A stretch of DNA of 64,000 bases from Haloferax sp. Q22 (GTDB taxonomy: Archaea > Halobacteriota > Halobacteria > Halobacteriales > Haloferacaceae), in assembly GCF_001482285.1 (NCBI RefSeq), contig NZ_LOEP01000016.1:1-64000 (forward strand), written 5' to 3'. Below are positions 1-8,501 of the stretch, in pieces. The notes under the pieces were generated by a model. That model was given only the letters and a program-made list of their open reading frames with translations. It ran no database searches and was not told the DNA's origin. The translations under genes and the position numbers were made by a program. Every line of letters begins with the position of its first letter. The first letter of the stretch is position 1.

Positions 1-56
1 ACACACTCGTTGCCTCCTCATTCCTTCCGAAAAGTAACACCGATAAGCCGCCGCAG

Positions 57-419
57 TCATGCGGTTCTTCGCTTAGCTAAAGACGGATGGTACGTTCGGA
101 GTTCTCGGCCGTCCTCGGAGTTGCACCAGAATCCGGGCTTGCCGTTGGCTTCGCCCTTCTTCTGGAGCGCGAAGAACGACCGCCATGCTTCGCGGTTCTT
201 CCGTTCGATTTGCTGAACCGTAGACGCGCCGAGCGTGCCGCCGTAGCGCCCGCGATACTCGCTGATTTCCCACACGTCCGCGTCGGGGTCGGCGTAGTGT
301 TCGCGGCGCTCGTAGTTGATTTCGTTCCAGAGAGCGGCAGAAGCGTCCAACAGGCGTCGAAGCAACTCCTCGTCCGCGTCGGACTGAGGAACCACCTCGA
401 AGGTGTTGGTCCGCTTCAT
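57..419 (-). pseudogene. TnpB (IS200/IS605 OrfB) N-terminal remnant
   Basis: The reading frame opens at an ATG (complement of 417-419) and encodes 120 residues. It starts [20 protein letters not shown] and runs through [14 protein letters not shown] and [14 protein letters not shown], which is the N-terminal helix-turn-helix/wedge part of haloarchaeal TnpB, the RNA-guided nuclease of IS200/IS605-type elements. Full-length members have about 400 residues. Here homology stops near ELRTY and a short unrelated tail leads to a stop at 57-59. I could not recognise TnpB in any frame of bases 1-56, so the RuvC-like catalytic half is missing. It is best read as a truncated, probably inactive remnant. 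A small helix-turn-helix-like gene diverges from it. Confidence 0.8.
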
Positions 420-461
420 CACCAACACCTTGCATCCGAAGGCAGATGTATGTTTAGTTTT

Positions 462-483
462 TGTATGTATGTATGTATGTATG
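462..483 (+). repeat. TGTA tetranucleotide microsatellite at a start codon
   Basis: Five and a half perfect TGTA units run directly into the ATG at 481. Every unit contains an ATG, and consecutive ATGs lie in rotating frames, so several candidate starts exist. Gain or loss of a unit would change the leader but not the frame read from the last ATG. The repeat sits in the 61-bp gap between the diverging tnpB remnant and the small gene. Confidence 0.85.
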
Positions 484-612
484 GCGAAGAACATCCACGT
501 AGTAGTGGACGACGACGTGCATGAACGGTTGAAGCGAATCAAGGACGACCACGGCCTGACGTGGGAAGGGATGTTGCTCCACGCGGCGAAGGATTTGGAT
601 ACCCCGGACTGA
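481..612 (+). CDS. Small ribbon-helix-helix-like protein linked to tnpB elements
   Basis: This is a 43-residue protein starting [21 protein letters not shown] short beta strand followed by two amphipathic helices ([25 protein letters not shown]) is the layout of CopG/Arc-type ribbon-helix-helix DNA-binding proteins and of some antitoxins. In haloarchaea I have often seen similar small genes diverging from tnpB, as here. I chose the ATG at 481 because it is the last of a series inside a TGTA repeat and begins the conserved part; a start at 469 in the same frame would add MYVC. No toxin gene is visible beside it. The function as antitoxin or element repressor is inference. Confidence 0.65.
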   Translation: MAKNIHVVVDDDVHERLKRIKDDHGLTWEGMLLHAAKDLDTPD

Positions 613-650
613 GCATTGTCGGCGGTTGTGTCCCTGTTGTCGGATTCACG

Positions 651-668
651 CCCGCCGTGAACGGCGGG
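651..668 (+). repeat. Perfect hairpin resembling an IS200/IS605 element end
   Basis: CCCGCCG and CGGCGGG form a perfect 7-bp stem around a TGAA loop. The flanking GGACTCTCTCC resembles the 3' end of tnpB elements and their guide RNA in haloarchaea as I remember it. Here it lies on the 5' side of the tnpB remnant, downstream of the small plus-strand gene, so it may be an element end or the leftover of a second copy. Confidence 0.5.
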
Positions 669-727
669 ACTCTCTCCTCGATTCAGGTAGGGGACGCTGA
701 ACGCTTTTTCGCGGCGACGCGCCACCG

Positions 728-1576
728 TCAGCCTCGCTCGTCACCCGTCGTCTCGTCACCCGCCGCCTCGTCGCCGGGGTACCAGTCGGCGTCGGCATCG
801 ACCCGGTTCGCCAGCACCGCGTTGACGACGACGCCGACGAGCAGGGCCAGCGAGCCGACGTACAGCCACGTCAGGATGAGCAAGACCCCGCCCGCGGCAC
901 CGTAGAGTTCGATGCTCTGCGAGACGCCGAAGTAGAGGCGGAGCGCCTGCAGCGACGCCGTCCACCCGAGCGCCGCGAGCGCGGCCCCCGGAACCGGTTC
1001 GAGCGGGGAGACGTCGACGCCCGGAAACAGCGCGTACATCGGAACGAAAAGCACGGTGAGCAGCGCCCACAGGAGAACCGGCGCGACGACCGACCACAAC
1101 AGTTGTGTCACGCGGAAGGAGACGACGAGACCGGCGGCGGCGATGACGCCGACGCCGACCGCGACCGTCGCCATGACGAGGACGCTGTTGAGGAATCGCC
1201 TGAGCGCCGAGACCTCTTTCCGCGTGCCGTACACCTCGCTGAAGACGCTGTCCATCCCGCGAAACAGTCGGAGCGAACTCCAGAGAAAGATACCGAGGGC
1301 GAGCGCCGCGGCGCGTACTCGCCCGGCCGAGTTCCCGCTTACCGCTCTGAGCGTCGGTTCGAACTGCGAGAGGTCGACGCCGACGAGCAGTTCGAACGTG
1401 GGGAGCAAAGCTTCGACGCGGCCGTACGTCGTGACGAGGACGAAAAGCAGGAGCGTCAGCGGGACGAGCGAGTTGAACGCGTAGTACGCGAGACTCGCGG
1501 CCGTCACCGTGACGTTCTTCTCGCGGATGACGGCGAGCGTCCGCGCGGCGAGGCGGCGGGCTCCGTCGCGGTCCAT
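728..1576 (-). CDS. YihY/BrkB-family inner membrane protein
   Basis: The product has 282 residues from the ATG at 1576. An in-frame start at 1633 exists, but its extra 19 residues look non-conserved. It carries the YihY/UPF0761 pattern: [19 protein letters not shown] near residue 20, then several long hydrophobic segments ([73 protein letters not shown]) and an acidic soluble tail ending [10 protein letters not shown]. The [21 protein letters not shown] block is typical. Members are multispanning membrane proteins of uncertain role. It stands alone between the tnpB remnant and the glucan locus. Confidence 0.85.
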   Translation of the reverse strand: MDRDGARRLAARTLAVIREKNVTVTAASLAYYAFNSLVPLTLLLFVLVTTYGRVEALLPTFELLVGVDLSQFEPTLRAVSGNSAGRVRAAALALGIFLWSSLRLFRGMDSVFSEVYGTRKEVSALRRFLNSVLVMATVAVGVGVIAAAGLVVSFRVTQLLWSVVAPVLLWALLTVLFVPMYALFPGVDVSPLEPVPGAALAALGWTASLQALRLYFGVSQSIELYGAAGGVLLILTWLYVGSLALLVGVVVNAVLANRVDADADWYPGDEAAGDETTGDERG

Positions 1577-1683
1577 GAGCGTCCAACGCGAGGCCCACGT
1601 AATAGTTCGGTGGCGGGCCTGCGAGCGCACCACGCGGCCGGCGATGCGACGGCCCGGGAGGAACAGGAACGGACTCGGAGAGG

Positions 1684-2754
1684 CTACTCGGCCGCCGTGA
1701 ACTCCACCGCGTCGGCCTCGAAGTCCTCGACGAATGCGCCCTGGCCGCCGATACTGTAGGTTCCCTCGTCAGTTTCGACGACGAAGGCGTTCTCGACCGG
1801 GAAGGAGTTGTTCGCGGGTTCGAGGAGGCCCTGGCGGATGTCGACCACGCAGCCGTGAAGTTCGGTCGGGCCGTCGGTGTGGACCATCCGTCCGGTGACG
1901 GTCACGTCGAGGTCGATGCCCGCGCGCTCGCAGAGCGCCGCCTGCAGGACGGCGTGGCGGAAGTTGTGGTACATCGCCGGGAGCGGGTCGGGGTCGGTCG
2001 TGTACGCCTCTGCAGCCATCGGCCAGTAGTTCCCGAAGAAGGAGCCGACGATGACCGGGCCGAGGTGCGGTTGGGCGAAGACGATGGCCTGCGATTCGGA
2101 GTTCGACCGGGCGACCATCTCGCCGGGGGAGATGAGCCCCGTTCGCGAGTCGACGGTGAGCATCATGGGCATGAGTTCGTGCCAGACGCGCACCAGCGAG
2201 GCCACGCCGTCGAGCGCGAGGTCGTCGTGCGGTTCGACGCCGCTGACGACGAGCGAGACGAGCACGCCGCGCTCGCGGGCCGCCCGGAGTTCGTCTTCGA
2301 CCTCGTCGAGCACGTCGTAGGGGAGCGACAGCGTGATTTCGGACTCGGCGCGACCGACGAGTTCGGCGATGCGCTTGAGCACCGTCACGCGGGACTTGAT
2401 GACCTCGAAGCGCTCTTGGTCCCGTGCGGTGGCCGTGTAGCGCTCCTCCAGCGCGGGGCGCATGGACTCGACGCTCTCGGAGAGCGATTCGATGACCTCC
2501 ATCGGCGGCAGCGGCCGAATCGTGGTCGGCACGACGTGGTCGTTGACCTCCACGAAGCCGCGCGATTCTAGTTCCTTGCTCACGCTGTAGACGTAGCGCT
2601 TGGAGACGCCCGCCGCGTCGGCGATCTGGCTCGCCTTCGCCTCCCCGAGTTCGAGAAGCGTCAGATACGTGTCGACGACCTTCTCTGAGAGCCCGAACTG
2701 CTCCAGGAGGTCGGCGAGTTCCCGGTCGTCCATGGTCGGACTGTCATCGACCAT
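1684..2754 (-). CDS. TrmB-family sugar-responsive transcriptional regulator
   Basis: The product has 356 residues. An N-terminal winged helix (DLLEQFGLSEKVVDTYLTLLELGEAKASQIADAAGVSKRYVYSVSKELESRGFV, residues 12-65) is followed by a C-terminal half with the TrmB effector-domain style, including SLPYDVLDEVEDEL near residue 145. TrmB proteins bind promoter palindromes and release or activate according to bound sugars. The gene begins 5 bp after the stop of the GH13 amylase on the same strand, so the two are probably co-transcribed, and it sits next to the glucan ABC importer. It is the likely controller of this locus. MDDRELAD at 2733 is an alternative start. Confidence 0.85.
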   Translation of the reverse strand: MVDDSPTMDDRELADLLEQFGLSEKVVDTYLTLLELGEAKASQIADAAGVSKRYVYSVSKELESRGFVEVNDHVVPTTIRPLPPMEVIESLSESVESMRPALEERYTATARDQERFEVIKSRVTVLKRIAELVGRAESEITLSLPYDVLDEVEDELRAARERGVLVSLVVSGVEPHDDLALDGVASLVRVWHELMPMMLTVDSRTGLISPGEMVARSNSESQAIVFAQPHLGPVIVGSFFGNYWPMAAEAYTTDPDPLPAMYHNFRHAVLQAALCERAGIDLDVTVTGRMVHTDGPTELHGCVVDIRQGLLEPANNSFPVENAFVVETDEGTYSIGGQGAFVEDFEADAVEFTAAE

Positions 2755-2759
2755 GATAC

Positions 2760-4964
2760 TTAATGGCTCGAATCGCCGACGGCGCGGAGCACGACCGCGT
2801 CGGCGACGGTGACGCGGACGCCCCCATCGCCCGTGGCCGCGCCGCTCGCGCCGACTCGCTCGCCCGTCAGGAGGTCGGTTCCCTCGACTTCCGCGCCGAG
2901 TTCGACGGTCGTCGGCTCCCCGTCGAAGTTCAGGACGACGACGAGCCGGTCGGTGCCGTCGTCGCGGGCGAACGCGACCACGCGGTCGGACTCGACACCA
3001 TCGTCTCCGGTGGGGGCAACGCTGGCAGAGACGGGTTCGACATTGCCGACTCGGAGTACCTTGTGCGCGTCACGGAGGCGGGAGAGTCGCCGGTGGAAAT
3101 CCACGAGGTCGGTGTCGGCGTCGTGCCAGCGCATCGTCCCGCGCTGGTCCGCGACGCCGGTCTCCTGGCCGTAGTATATCATCGGCGCGCCGGGGAGCGT
3201 GAACGTCGCGGCCGCGGCCGCCCGAAGCGCGTCGTCGCCGACTGCGCTCCGGTAGCGCTCCTCGTCGTGGTTCTCGATGTAGCGAAGTTGCACGGCGTCG
3301 TCGGGAAAGCCGTGCCAGCGGGCGTCGGCGACCGCGTCGAGGACGGCCGTCGCCGGTTTCTCGCCAGTGCCGACGTCGCGGAGCGCCCCGTACAGCGTCG
3401 TGTCGTAGTGGGCGTCGAACTCGGTCTCGTGGTACGCGGGGTCCCGCGGGATGGTCTCGTCGAGGAGCAGGAAGTCGGGGTCGTCGGCCTTCACTCGCTC
3501 GCGGACCTCTTTCCAGAAGCCGTGGGGGACGCCCCACGCCACGTCGCAGCGGAAGCCGTCGACGACCGCCGCCCACTCGGTGACCACGTCGAGCATCCAC
3601 GACCGGACCGCCGGCGAGTCGTAGTTGAGGTTCGGGATACGCGTCCAGTTGAAGTAGTATTCCGCCGCGCCGGGGCCACCCCAGTCCACGTCGGAGGGGT
3701 GCTCGCGCTCGGGAACGCGGGCGTAGTGGTCCTCGTAGCCGGGGACGCCGGTCGAGTGGAACTGGAAGGCCGGGTGGTCCCGCGACGTGTGGTTGATGAC
3801 GAGGTCGAAGACGACGCGGATGCCGGCGTCGTGACATCGGTCGACGAGCGCCTCGAAGTCCTCGCGCGAACCGAGGTCCGAGGCGGTCTCGAAGTAGTCG
3901 GTGACATGGTAGCCGTGGGTCGTGTGGCTCTCCAGTATCGGCGTGAGCCACAGGCAGTCGACGCCGAGCGATTCGAGGTAGGGGACGCGCCGGGCGAGTT
4001 CGTCGAACGTCGGGTCGGGCGTCTCGCCGACGAACGACCGGACGAACACCTCGTAGACGGTCGCGTGGTGCGCCCACTCGGGCGCGTCGCCGGGGCGCGA
4101 GATGGCAAGACCAGAACCGGACTCGTCGCCGACGATACCGGGGTCCACGACCAGCGTGTCGAGAACCGAGTGCCGGACGTGCGGTTCACCCGACCCGGTC
4201 GTCGTCTGGACCGCGACGGCGTGGAACCGAACCGACTCCGACGAATCGAATCCGCGGAGCGTTTCGACCGGGACGCGCAGATGGTCGTCGCCGACCTCGC
4301 AGTCGCCGGGTTCGAGCGCGTCACGGCCGTCGAACAGGAACTCGACGGCGATCGTCGCCTCCTCTCCGTCGGGCGCGGGCTCCGCGTCCGCGACGACGAC
4401 GAGTTCGGTTCGGTCGGAGTTCTCGCCTCCGTCGGCGTCGCCGTCAGTTACCTCGGTTCGCCCGTCGAGTCGGACCCGTGGGCGGCCCGGTCCGGGGACT
4501 TCGACGTCGCCGCGGACCTGTTCCGCGAGGTCGTCGTGCGGGGCAAACCCGAACGGGTGCGTGCCCGGCGGGAGGGCCACGTCGAGGACGTAGTCGTCGC
4601 CGACGCGGCGCGGTCGGTCGTGGCCGACGAGACGGTCGTTGAACGGGCCGATGACGGACACCTCGTCCGGCGATGCGGGTTCGAGGTCGGCCGCGGGAAC
4701 CGCCATCGTCGCCGGGCGGCGGTCGTCGGGGAAGGCGCGAACGGTCTGTTCGTGGTGGTCGTCGGGCGCGTCGAGTTCGAGACGGTAGGTACCGGGAACG
4801 TCGGGGGAGAGGTGGACGACCGGCCCGGAGCCGACCGTCGCGGCGCTCTCCGCGGGCGCGTCGAGAACGTGCCAGCGGTACGTTGCGTCCCGTTCGGGGG
4901 CTCTCGGGGCAAGTTCGACGGGGCGGCCGACCGTCGTGACTCGCGGCGGACCGGGGTGATGCAT
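2760..4964 (-). CDS. GH13 alpha-amylase family enzyme (cyclomaltodextrinase/neopullulanase-like)
   Basis: The product has 734 residues from MHHPGPPRVT; upstream in-frame ATGs at 5006, 5024 and 5069 fall in or beyond the promoter. A long N-terminal beta-sandwich and carbohydrate-binding-like part (residues 1-330) precedes a TIM barrel with all four GH13 regions: VFDLVINHTS (about 390), GFRCDVAW with the nucleophile Asp (about 472), LLLDETI with the acid/base Glu (about 500) and ENHDEE (about 565). A C-terminal beta domain follows. No signal peptide is visible, so it likely acts inside the cell on imported maltodextrins. It diverges from the glucoamylase and is followed by the TrmB-type regulator. 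Confidence 0.88.
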   Translation of the reverse strand: MHHPGPPRVTTVGRPVELAPRAPERDATYRWHVLDAPAESAATVGSGPVVHLSPDVPGTYRLELDAPDDHHEQTVRAFPDDRRPATMAVPAADLEPASPDEVSVIGPFNDRLVGHDRPRRVGDDYVLDVALPPGTHPFGFAPHDDLAEQVRGDVEVPGPGRPRVRLDGRTEVTDGDADGGENSDRTELVVVADAEPAPDGEEATIAVEFLFDGRDALEPGDCEVGDDHLRVPVETLRGFDSSESVRFHAVAVQTTTGSGEPHVRHSVLDTLVVDPGIVGDESGSGLAISRPGDAPEWAHHATVYEVFVRSFVGETPDPTFDELARRVPYLESLGVDCLWLTPILESHTTHGYHVTDYFETASDLGSREDFEALVDRCHDAGIRVVFDLVINHTSRDHPAFQFHSTGVPGYEDHYARVPEREHPSDVDWGGPGAAEYYFNWTRIPNLNYDSPAVRSWMLDVVTEWAAVVDGFRCDVAWGVPHGFWKEVRERVKADDPDFLLLDETIPRDPAYHETEFDAHYDTTLYGALRDVGTGEKPATAVLDAVADARWHGFPDDAVQLRYIENHDEERYRSAVGDDALRAAAAATFTLPGAPMIYYGQETGVADQRGTMRWHDADTDLVDFHRRLSRLRDAHKVLRVGNVEPVSASVAPTGDDGVESDRVVAFARDDGTDRLVVVLNFDGEPTTVELGAEVEGTDLLTGERVGASGAATGDGGVRVTVADAVVLRAVGDSSH

Positions 4965-4994
4965 ACCCCACCTCGGGTGAGCGGGGTCCTTACC

Positions 4995-5044
4995 GTTTCG
5001 AAACCGCATGAAAGTTTGAAGGAACATTACACCAAGATTATTAT
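4995..5044. promoter_or_regulatory. Divergent promoter region between GH13 amylase and glucoamylase
   Basis: The 104-bp gap is AT-rich. On the plus strand, TATTAT within 5036-5044 lies about 26-31 bp before the glucoamylase ATG at 5069, which fits a TATA box for a leaderless or near-leaderless transcript. On the minus strand, TTTCGAAA at 4995-5002 lies about 31-38 bp before the amylase start. I saw no convincing TrmB-type palindrome here. Confidence 0.45.
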
Positions 5045-5068
5045 CTGCGGGGGTCCCACGACTCAGCA

Positions 5069-7075
5069 ATGCAACTACGCGACGCGCTGGCCGACTACAA
5101 GCGGCACGCAGACCACCCGACTCGGTTTCCGGGCGAGCGACGGACGACGAGCGGCCTGTTTTCGGGGCTCGGTGACCGACTGGTCCACGTCGAGACCGAC
5201 GGCTCGCTCCGCGACTTCGGCTACCCCCTGTCCGGGCTCTGGGGCGTCGAGCGGTCCCGATTCGGCGTCCGCCCCGTCGGCGACGACGCGGGCGTCTACT
5301 GGTTCGACGAGGGCGCGAGCCAGTCGTACGCGGGCGACGGCGCGCTCGTCGTCACCGAGCACGAGACGCCCCACGGCGGCGTGACCCAGTACGACCTCGC
5401 GGTCGGCGACGGCCACGTCAGCCGGTTCGAGACCGACGCCGACGTGGAACTCGTCGCCTTCGTCCACTTCCAGCCGGACGGCCGCGACACGCTCGTCGGG
5501 CAACTGACCCACGGGGATGCGGTGGAAGCGTACCACGCCGAGGAACACGACTTCCTCGCGTCGTCGCCGGCGTTCGAACACGTCGAGGGACGCGTGCCCG
5601 AGGGCTTCGACGAACTGCTCTCGGAGGGCGAGGTCGAACTGCCGCGCCCCCGCACCGACGACTGCTACGAGGAGGGCCAACTGAGCGGCGCGGTCGTCGG
5701 GACGGTCCCGTTCGAGTCGGGCGCGGCCGCGGTCGGCCACCTGCTCACCGACGACACCGAGACGGGCCGCGAGGACGCGCTGGACCGCGTCCGTGGCCTC
5801 GTCGCCCGCGACCTCGACGACCTCCGCGAGCGCGCCGCGACGGAAGTCGAAGGCGCGGTGCCCGACCACCGCGAATCGGCCGCGATGCGCGCCGACATCC
5901 GCGTGCTCTCGCTGCTTTCGGGTGCGCTCGGCCTCCGCATCGCCGGCCCCGACTTCGACCCCTACTACGCCTACTCCGGCGGCTACGGCTACACGTGGTT
6001 CCGCGACGACGCCGAAATCTCGACGTTCCTCTTCGAGTCCGACGAGCGACTCGACCTCGGCCTCGACGCGTGGCACGAGCGGAGCGCCCGCGCCTACTGC
6101 CGCACCCAGCGCGAGGACGGCTCGTGGCCCCACCGCGTCTGGCCCTTCGACGGCTCGCTCGCCCCCGGCTGGGCGAACGCGCGTCTCGAATCCGGCGACG
6201 ACGCGGACTATCAGGCCGACCAGACGGGGAGCGTCATCGCCTTCCTCGCGGCCTACCATGACCGCTGTGCCGACGACGACCTCCGCGCCGACATCGAGGA
6301 GACGCTCTCGCGCGCCCTCGACAGCCTCGACGACACCCTCGGCGACGACGGCCTTCCCGTGGACTGCCAGAACGCGTGGGAGAACATGACCGGCCGGTTC
6401 AGCCACACCGCCGCGACGTTCCTCGAAGCCTACGCCGAACTCGCGCTATCTGACCTCGATTCGGCGCTGACTGACCGGGCCGCGGCGCGCGCCCGCGAGG
6501 TGTACGAGGGTATCGACCACCTCTGGAGCGAGGGCCGCGGCTGTTACGCGCTCCGCGTCGCCGACGGCGAACTCGACGACCGCTACGACTCCGCCGCGCT
6601 CGCGCTCGCGTCGGCCCACCGGACCTACGACCGACTCGACGGCGTCGACGACGACCGGCTGGACCGGCTCGTCCGCCACGTCGAGTCCGTCTTCGACGGC
6701 CTCTGGCACGACCCCGACGACAGCGACGTGAAGGGACTCGTCCGCTTCGAGGGCGACGACTGGCGGATGCGCGAGCAGTCCTCCGAGAAGATTTGGACCG
6801 TCTCGACCGCGTGGGGCGCGAACGCCGGCGTCGAGCTCGCCGCCCTGCTGGCCGAACACGGCGACGACCGGGCCGGGGAGTTCGCCGACGAGGGCCGGGC
6901 GCTCCTTGACCTCGTCCTCCCCGACGGCCCGCTGTGCACCGACGAGGGCTACCTCGCGGAGCAGTTCTTCGACGACGGCACGCCCGACAGCGCGACGCCG
7001 CTCGGCTGGCCGCACGCGCTCCGGCTGGCGACGCTGGCGACGCTCGACGCCGACGACGCCTTCGACGGGGAGTAA
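5069..7075 (+). CDS. GH15 glucoamylase (glucan 1,4-alpha-glucosidase)
   Basis: The product has 668 residues. An N-terminal beta-sandwich (residues 1-260, with GLGDRLVHVETDGSLRDFGYP) is followed by an (alpha/alpha)6 barrel. The barrel contains YAYSGGYGYTWFRDDAEIS (about 290-310), QREDGSWPHRVWPFDG, the probable general-acid Glu in NAWENMTGRFSH (about 437), and WGANAGVELAALLAEHG with GYLAEQF near the end, all typical of archaeal and bacterial GH15 enzymes. They release glucose from non-reducing ends of starch or maltodextrins. No signal peptide is visible, which suggests cytoplasmic breakdown of imported oligosaccharides. It diverges from the GH13 gene and converges on the ABC ATPase. Confidence 0.9.
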   Translation: MQLRDALADYKRHADHPTRFPGERRTTSGLFSGLGDRLVHVETDGSLRDFGYPLSGLWGVERSRFGVRPVGDDAGVYWFDEGASQSYAGDGALVVTEHETPHGGVTQYDLAVGDGHVSRFETDADVELVAFVHFQPDGRDTLVGQLTHGDAVEAYHAEEHDFLASSPAFEHVEGRVPEGFDELLSEGEVELPRPRTDDCYEEGQLSGAVVGTVPFESGAAAVGHLLTDDTETGREDALDRVRGLVARDLDDLRERAATEVEGAVPDHRESAAMRADIRVLSLLSGALGLRIAGPDFDPYYAYSGGYGYTWFRDDAEISTFLFESDERLDLGLDAWHERSARAYCRTQREDGSWPHRVWPFDGSLAPGWANARLESGDDADYQADQTGSVIAFLAAYHDRCADDDLRADIEETLSRALDSLDDTLGDDGLPVDCQNAWENMTGRFSHTAATFLEAYAELALSDLDSALTDRAAARAREVYEGIDHLWSEGRGCYALRVADGELDDRYDSAALALASAHRTYDRLDGVDDDRLDRLVRHVESVFDGLWHDPDDSDVKGLVRFEGDDWRMREQSSEKIWTVSTAWGANAGVELAALLAEHGDDRAGEFADEGRALLDLVLPDGPLCTDEGYLAEQFFDDGTPDSATPLGWPHALRLATLATLDADDAFDGE

Positions 7076-7138
7076 GTCGGCGGCGACGCGGCTGTCGAAC
7101 AGCGAGGGACCGCCGCGAGAAAACAGCGAACTACTTCT

Positions 7139-8278
7139 TCACGCCTGCTGCGTCGGGGCCGCGCGCCGCTTGGACTCGCGGTAGAGGAGCGACTCGCCGG
7201 TCCGCGGGTGGAAGACGTGGAGGTCCGACTCGTCGAAGGTGACGCCGACCGTCTCGCCCGTCTCGGGTTCGATGTCCGAGTCGACGCGGGCGATGAAGTC
7301 GGGGCCGATGTCGAGGTGGAGGTAGTTGTCCGAGCCGATGGGTTCGACGACGCCGACGGTCGAGTCGACGACGTTCTCGCCGGACGAGGCCGTCACCACG
7401 TCCTCCGGGCGGACGCCGACTCGGAGGTCGGTCGCGTCGGTGGCCTCGCGGAGCGTCGCCGAGAACGATTCGGACAGGCGGTAGGAGAACGCCCCGTCGC
7501 CGACGAGGACGAGACGGTCGCCCTCGCGTTCGACCGACACGTCGAGGAAGTTCATCGAGGGCGAGCCGACGAAGCCGCCGACGAACTCGTTGGCGGGGTT
7601 CTCGTACACGTCCTTCGGGCGGCCGACCTGCTGGAGTTTCCCGTCGTTGAGGATGACGATTTTGTCGCCCATCGTCATCGCCTCCTCCTGGTCGTGGGTG
7701 ACGTACAGCGAGGTGATACCGAGTTCGTTCTGGAGGCGCTGAATCTCGGTGCGCATCGTGGTGCGGAGCTTCGCGTCGAGGTTCGAAAGCGGCTCGTCGA
7801 ACAGGAAGACGCGAGGCTCGCGGACGATTGCCCGCCCGAGCGCGACGCGCTGTTTCTGCCCGCCGGAAAGCTCGTCGGGCTTGTCGTCGAGGAGGTCCTC
7901 GATGCCCATCATCGCCGCCGTCTCGCGGACGCGCTCGCGGCGCTCGTCCTTCGAGAGGTCGGTGCTCATCCGCAGGCCGAACGCCATGTTCTGCATGACG
8001 GTCTTGTGCGGGTACAGCGCGTAGTTCTGGAACACCATCGCCACGTCGCGCTTGCGGGCGTGCTGGTCCGTGACGTCCTCGTCGCCGATTCGAATCGTGC
8101 CGCCGGAGGGCGATTCCAACCCCGCGACCATGCGGAGTGTGGTCGATTTCCCGCACCCCGAGGGACCGACGACGGTGATGAACTCGCCGTCCTCGACGTC
8201 GAGCGAGAGGTCCTCGACGGCGACGACGCGACCCCGGTCGTACTCCTTGCGAAGCGCTTCGAGCGTGAGACGTGCCAT
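7139..8278 (-). CDS. ABC importer ATP-binding protein, MalK/UgpC family
   Basis: The product has 379 residues from MARLTLEALRKEY; an in-frame ATG at 8305 would add nine residues unlike the family. It has Walker A GPSGCGKST (about residue 37), signature LSGGQKQRVALGRAI (about 136), Walker B VFLFDEPLSNLD (about 157), the switch His in YVTHDQEEA, and a C-terminal regulatory beta domain (GVRPEDVV) typical of carbohydrate importers. It should power the permease pair encoded from 9806 and 10738. The gene points away from the binding-protein operon across a 223-bp regulatory region. Confidence 0.92.
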   Translation of the reverse strand: MARLTLEALRKEYDRGRVVAVEDLSLDVEDGEFITVVGPSGCGKSTTLRMVAGLESPSGGTIRIGDEDVTDQHARKRDVAMVFQNYALYPHKTVMQNMAFGLRMSTDLSKDERRERVRETAAMMGIEDLLDDKPDELSGGQKQRVALGRAIVREPRVFLFDEPLSNLDAKLRTTMRTEIQRLQNELGITSLYVTHDQEEAMTMGDKIVILNDGKLQQVGRPKDVYENPANEFVGGFVGSPSMNFLDVSVEREGDRLVLVGDGAFSYRLSESFSATLREATDATDLRVGVRPEDVVTASSGENVVDSTVGVVEPIGSDNYLHLDIGPDFIARVDSDIEPETGETVGVTFDESDLHVFHPRTGESLLYRESKRRAAPTQQA

Positions 8279-8501
8279 TACTCTCTGTCTGTCCCCATCG
8301 TCCATAATCGTTTTCCTATTTTCTGAATTTGTGATGCAATAGTTCGTATTATATTTTATCGCTTGTTTTCGGCTTACTGAAAGCCTCTACACCACATATC
8401 GTGAATCGAACCCGACCACCAGAGTGGCAATTTTCTCCGCGAATGCGGCCGTCATTCCGAACTATTAAATATATGAACACATAGTTCATCATAGATTCGT
8501 T
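8279..8501. promoter_or_regulatory. Divergent regulatory region of the glucan ABC importer
   Basis: This AT-rich gap serves the ATPase (minus) and the binding-protein operon (plus). A perfect palindrome ATGAAC-ACATA-GTTCAT occupies 8473-8489, between the TATA-like AAATATA (about 8467-8473) and the ATG at 8502, a good operator position. A nine-base word AATAGTTCG at 8338-8346 recurs inverted as CGAACTATT at 8458-8466, one near each promoter. A second TATA-like stretch (8348-8358, minus strand) serves the ATPase. The neighbouring TrmB-type protein is the obvious candidate to bind; that is inference. Confidence 0.55.

Noticed and set aside
2763-5384. An 873-codon open frame opposite the GH13 amylase gene
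   Set aside because: It is the antisense shadow of a GC-rich gene; the real product on the other strand has all catalytic motifs and the shadow has none.
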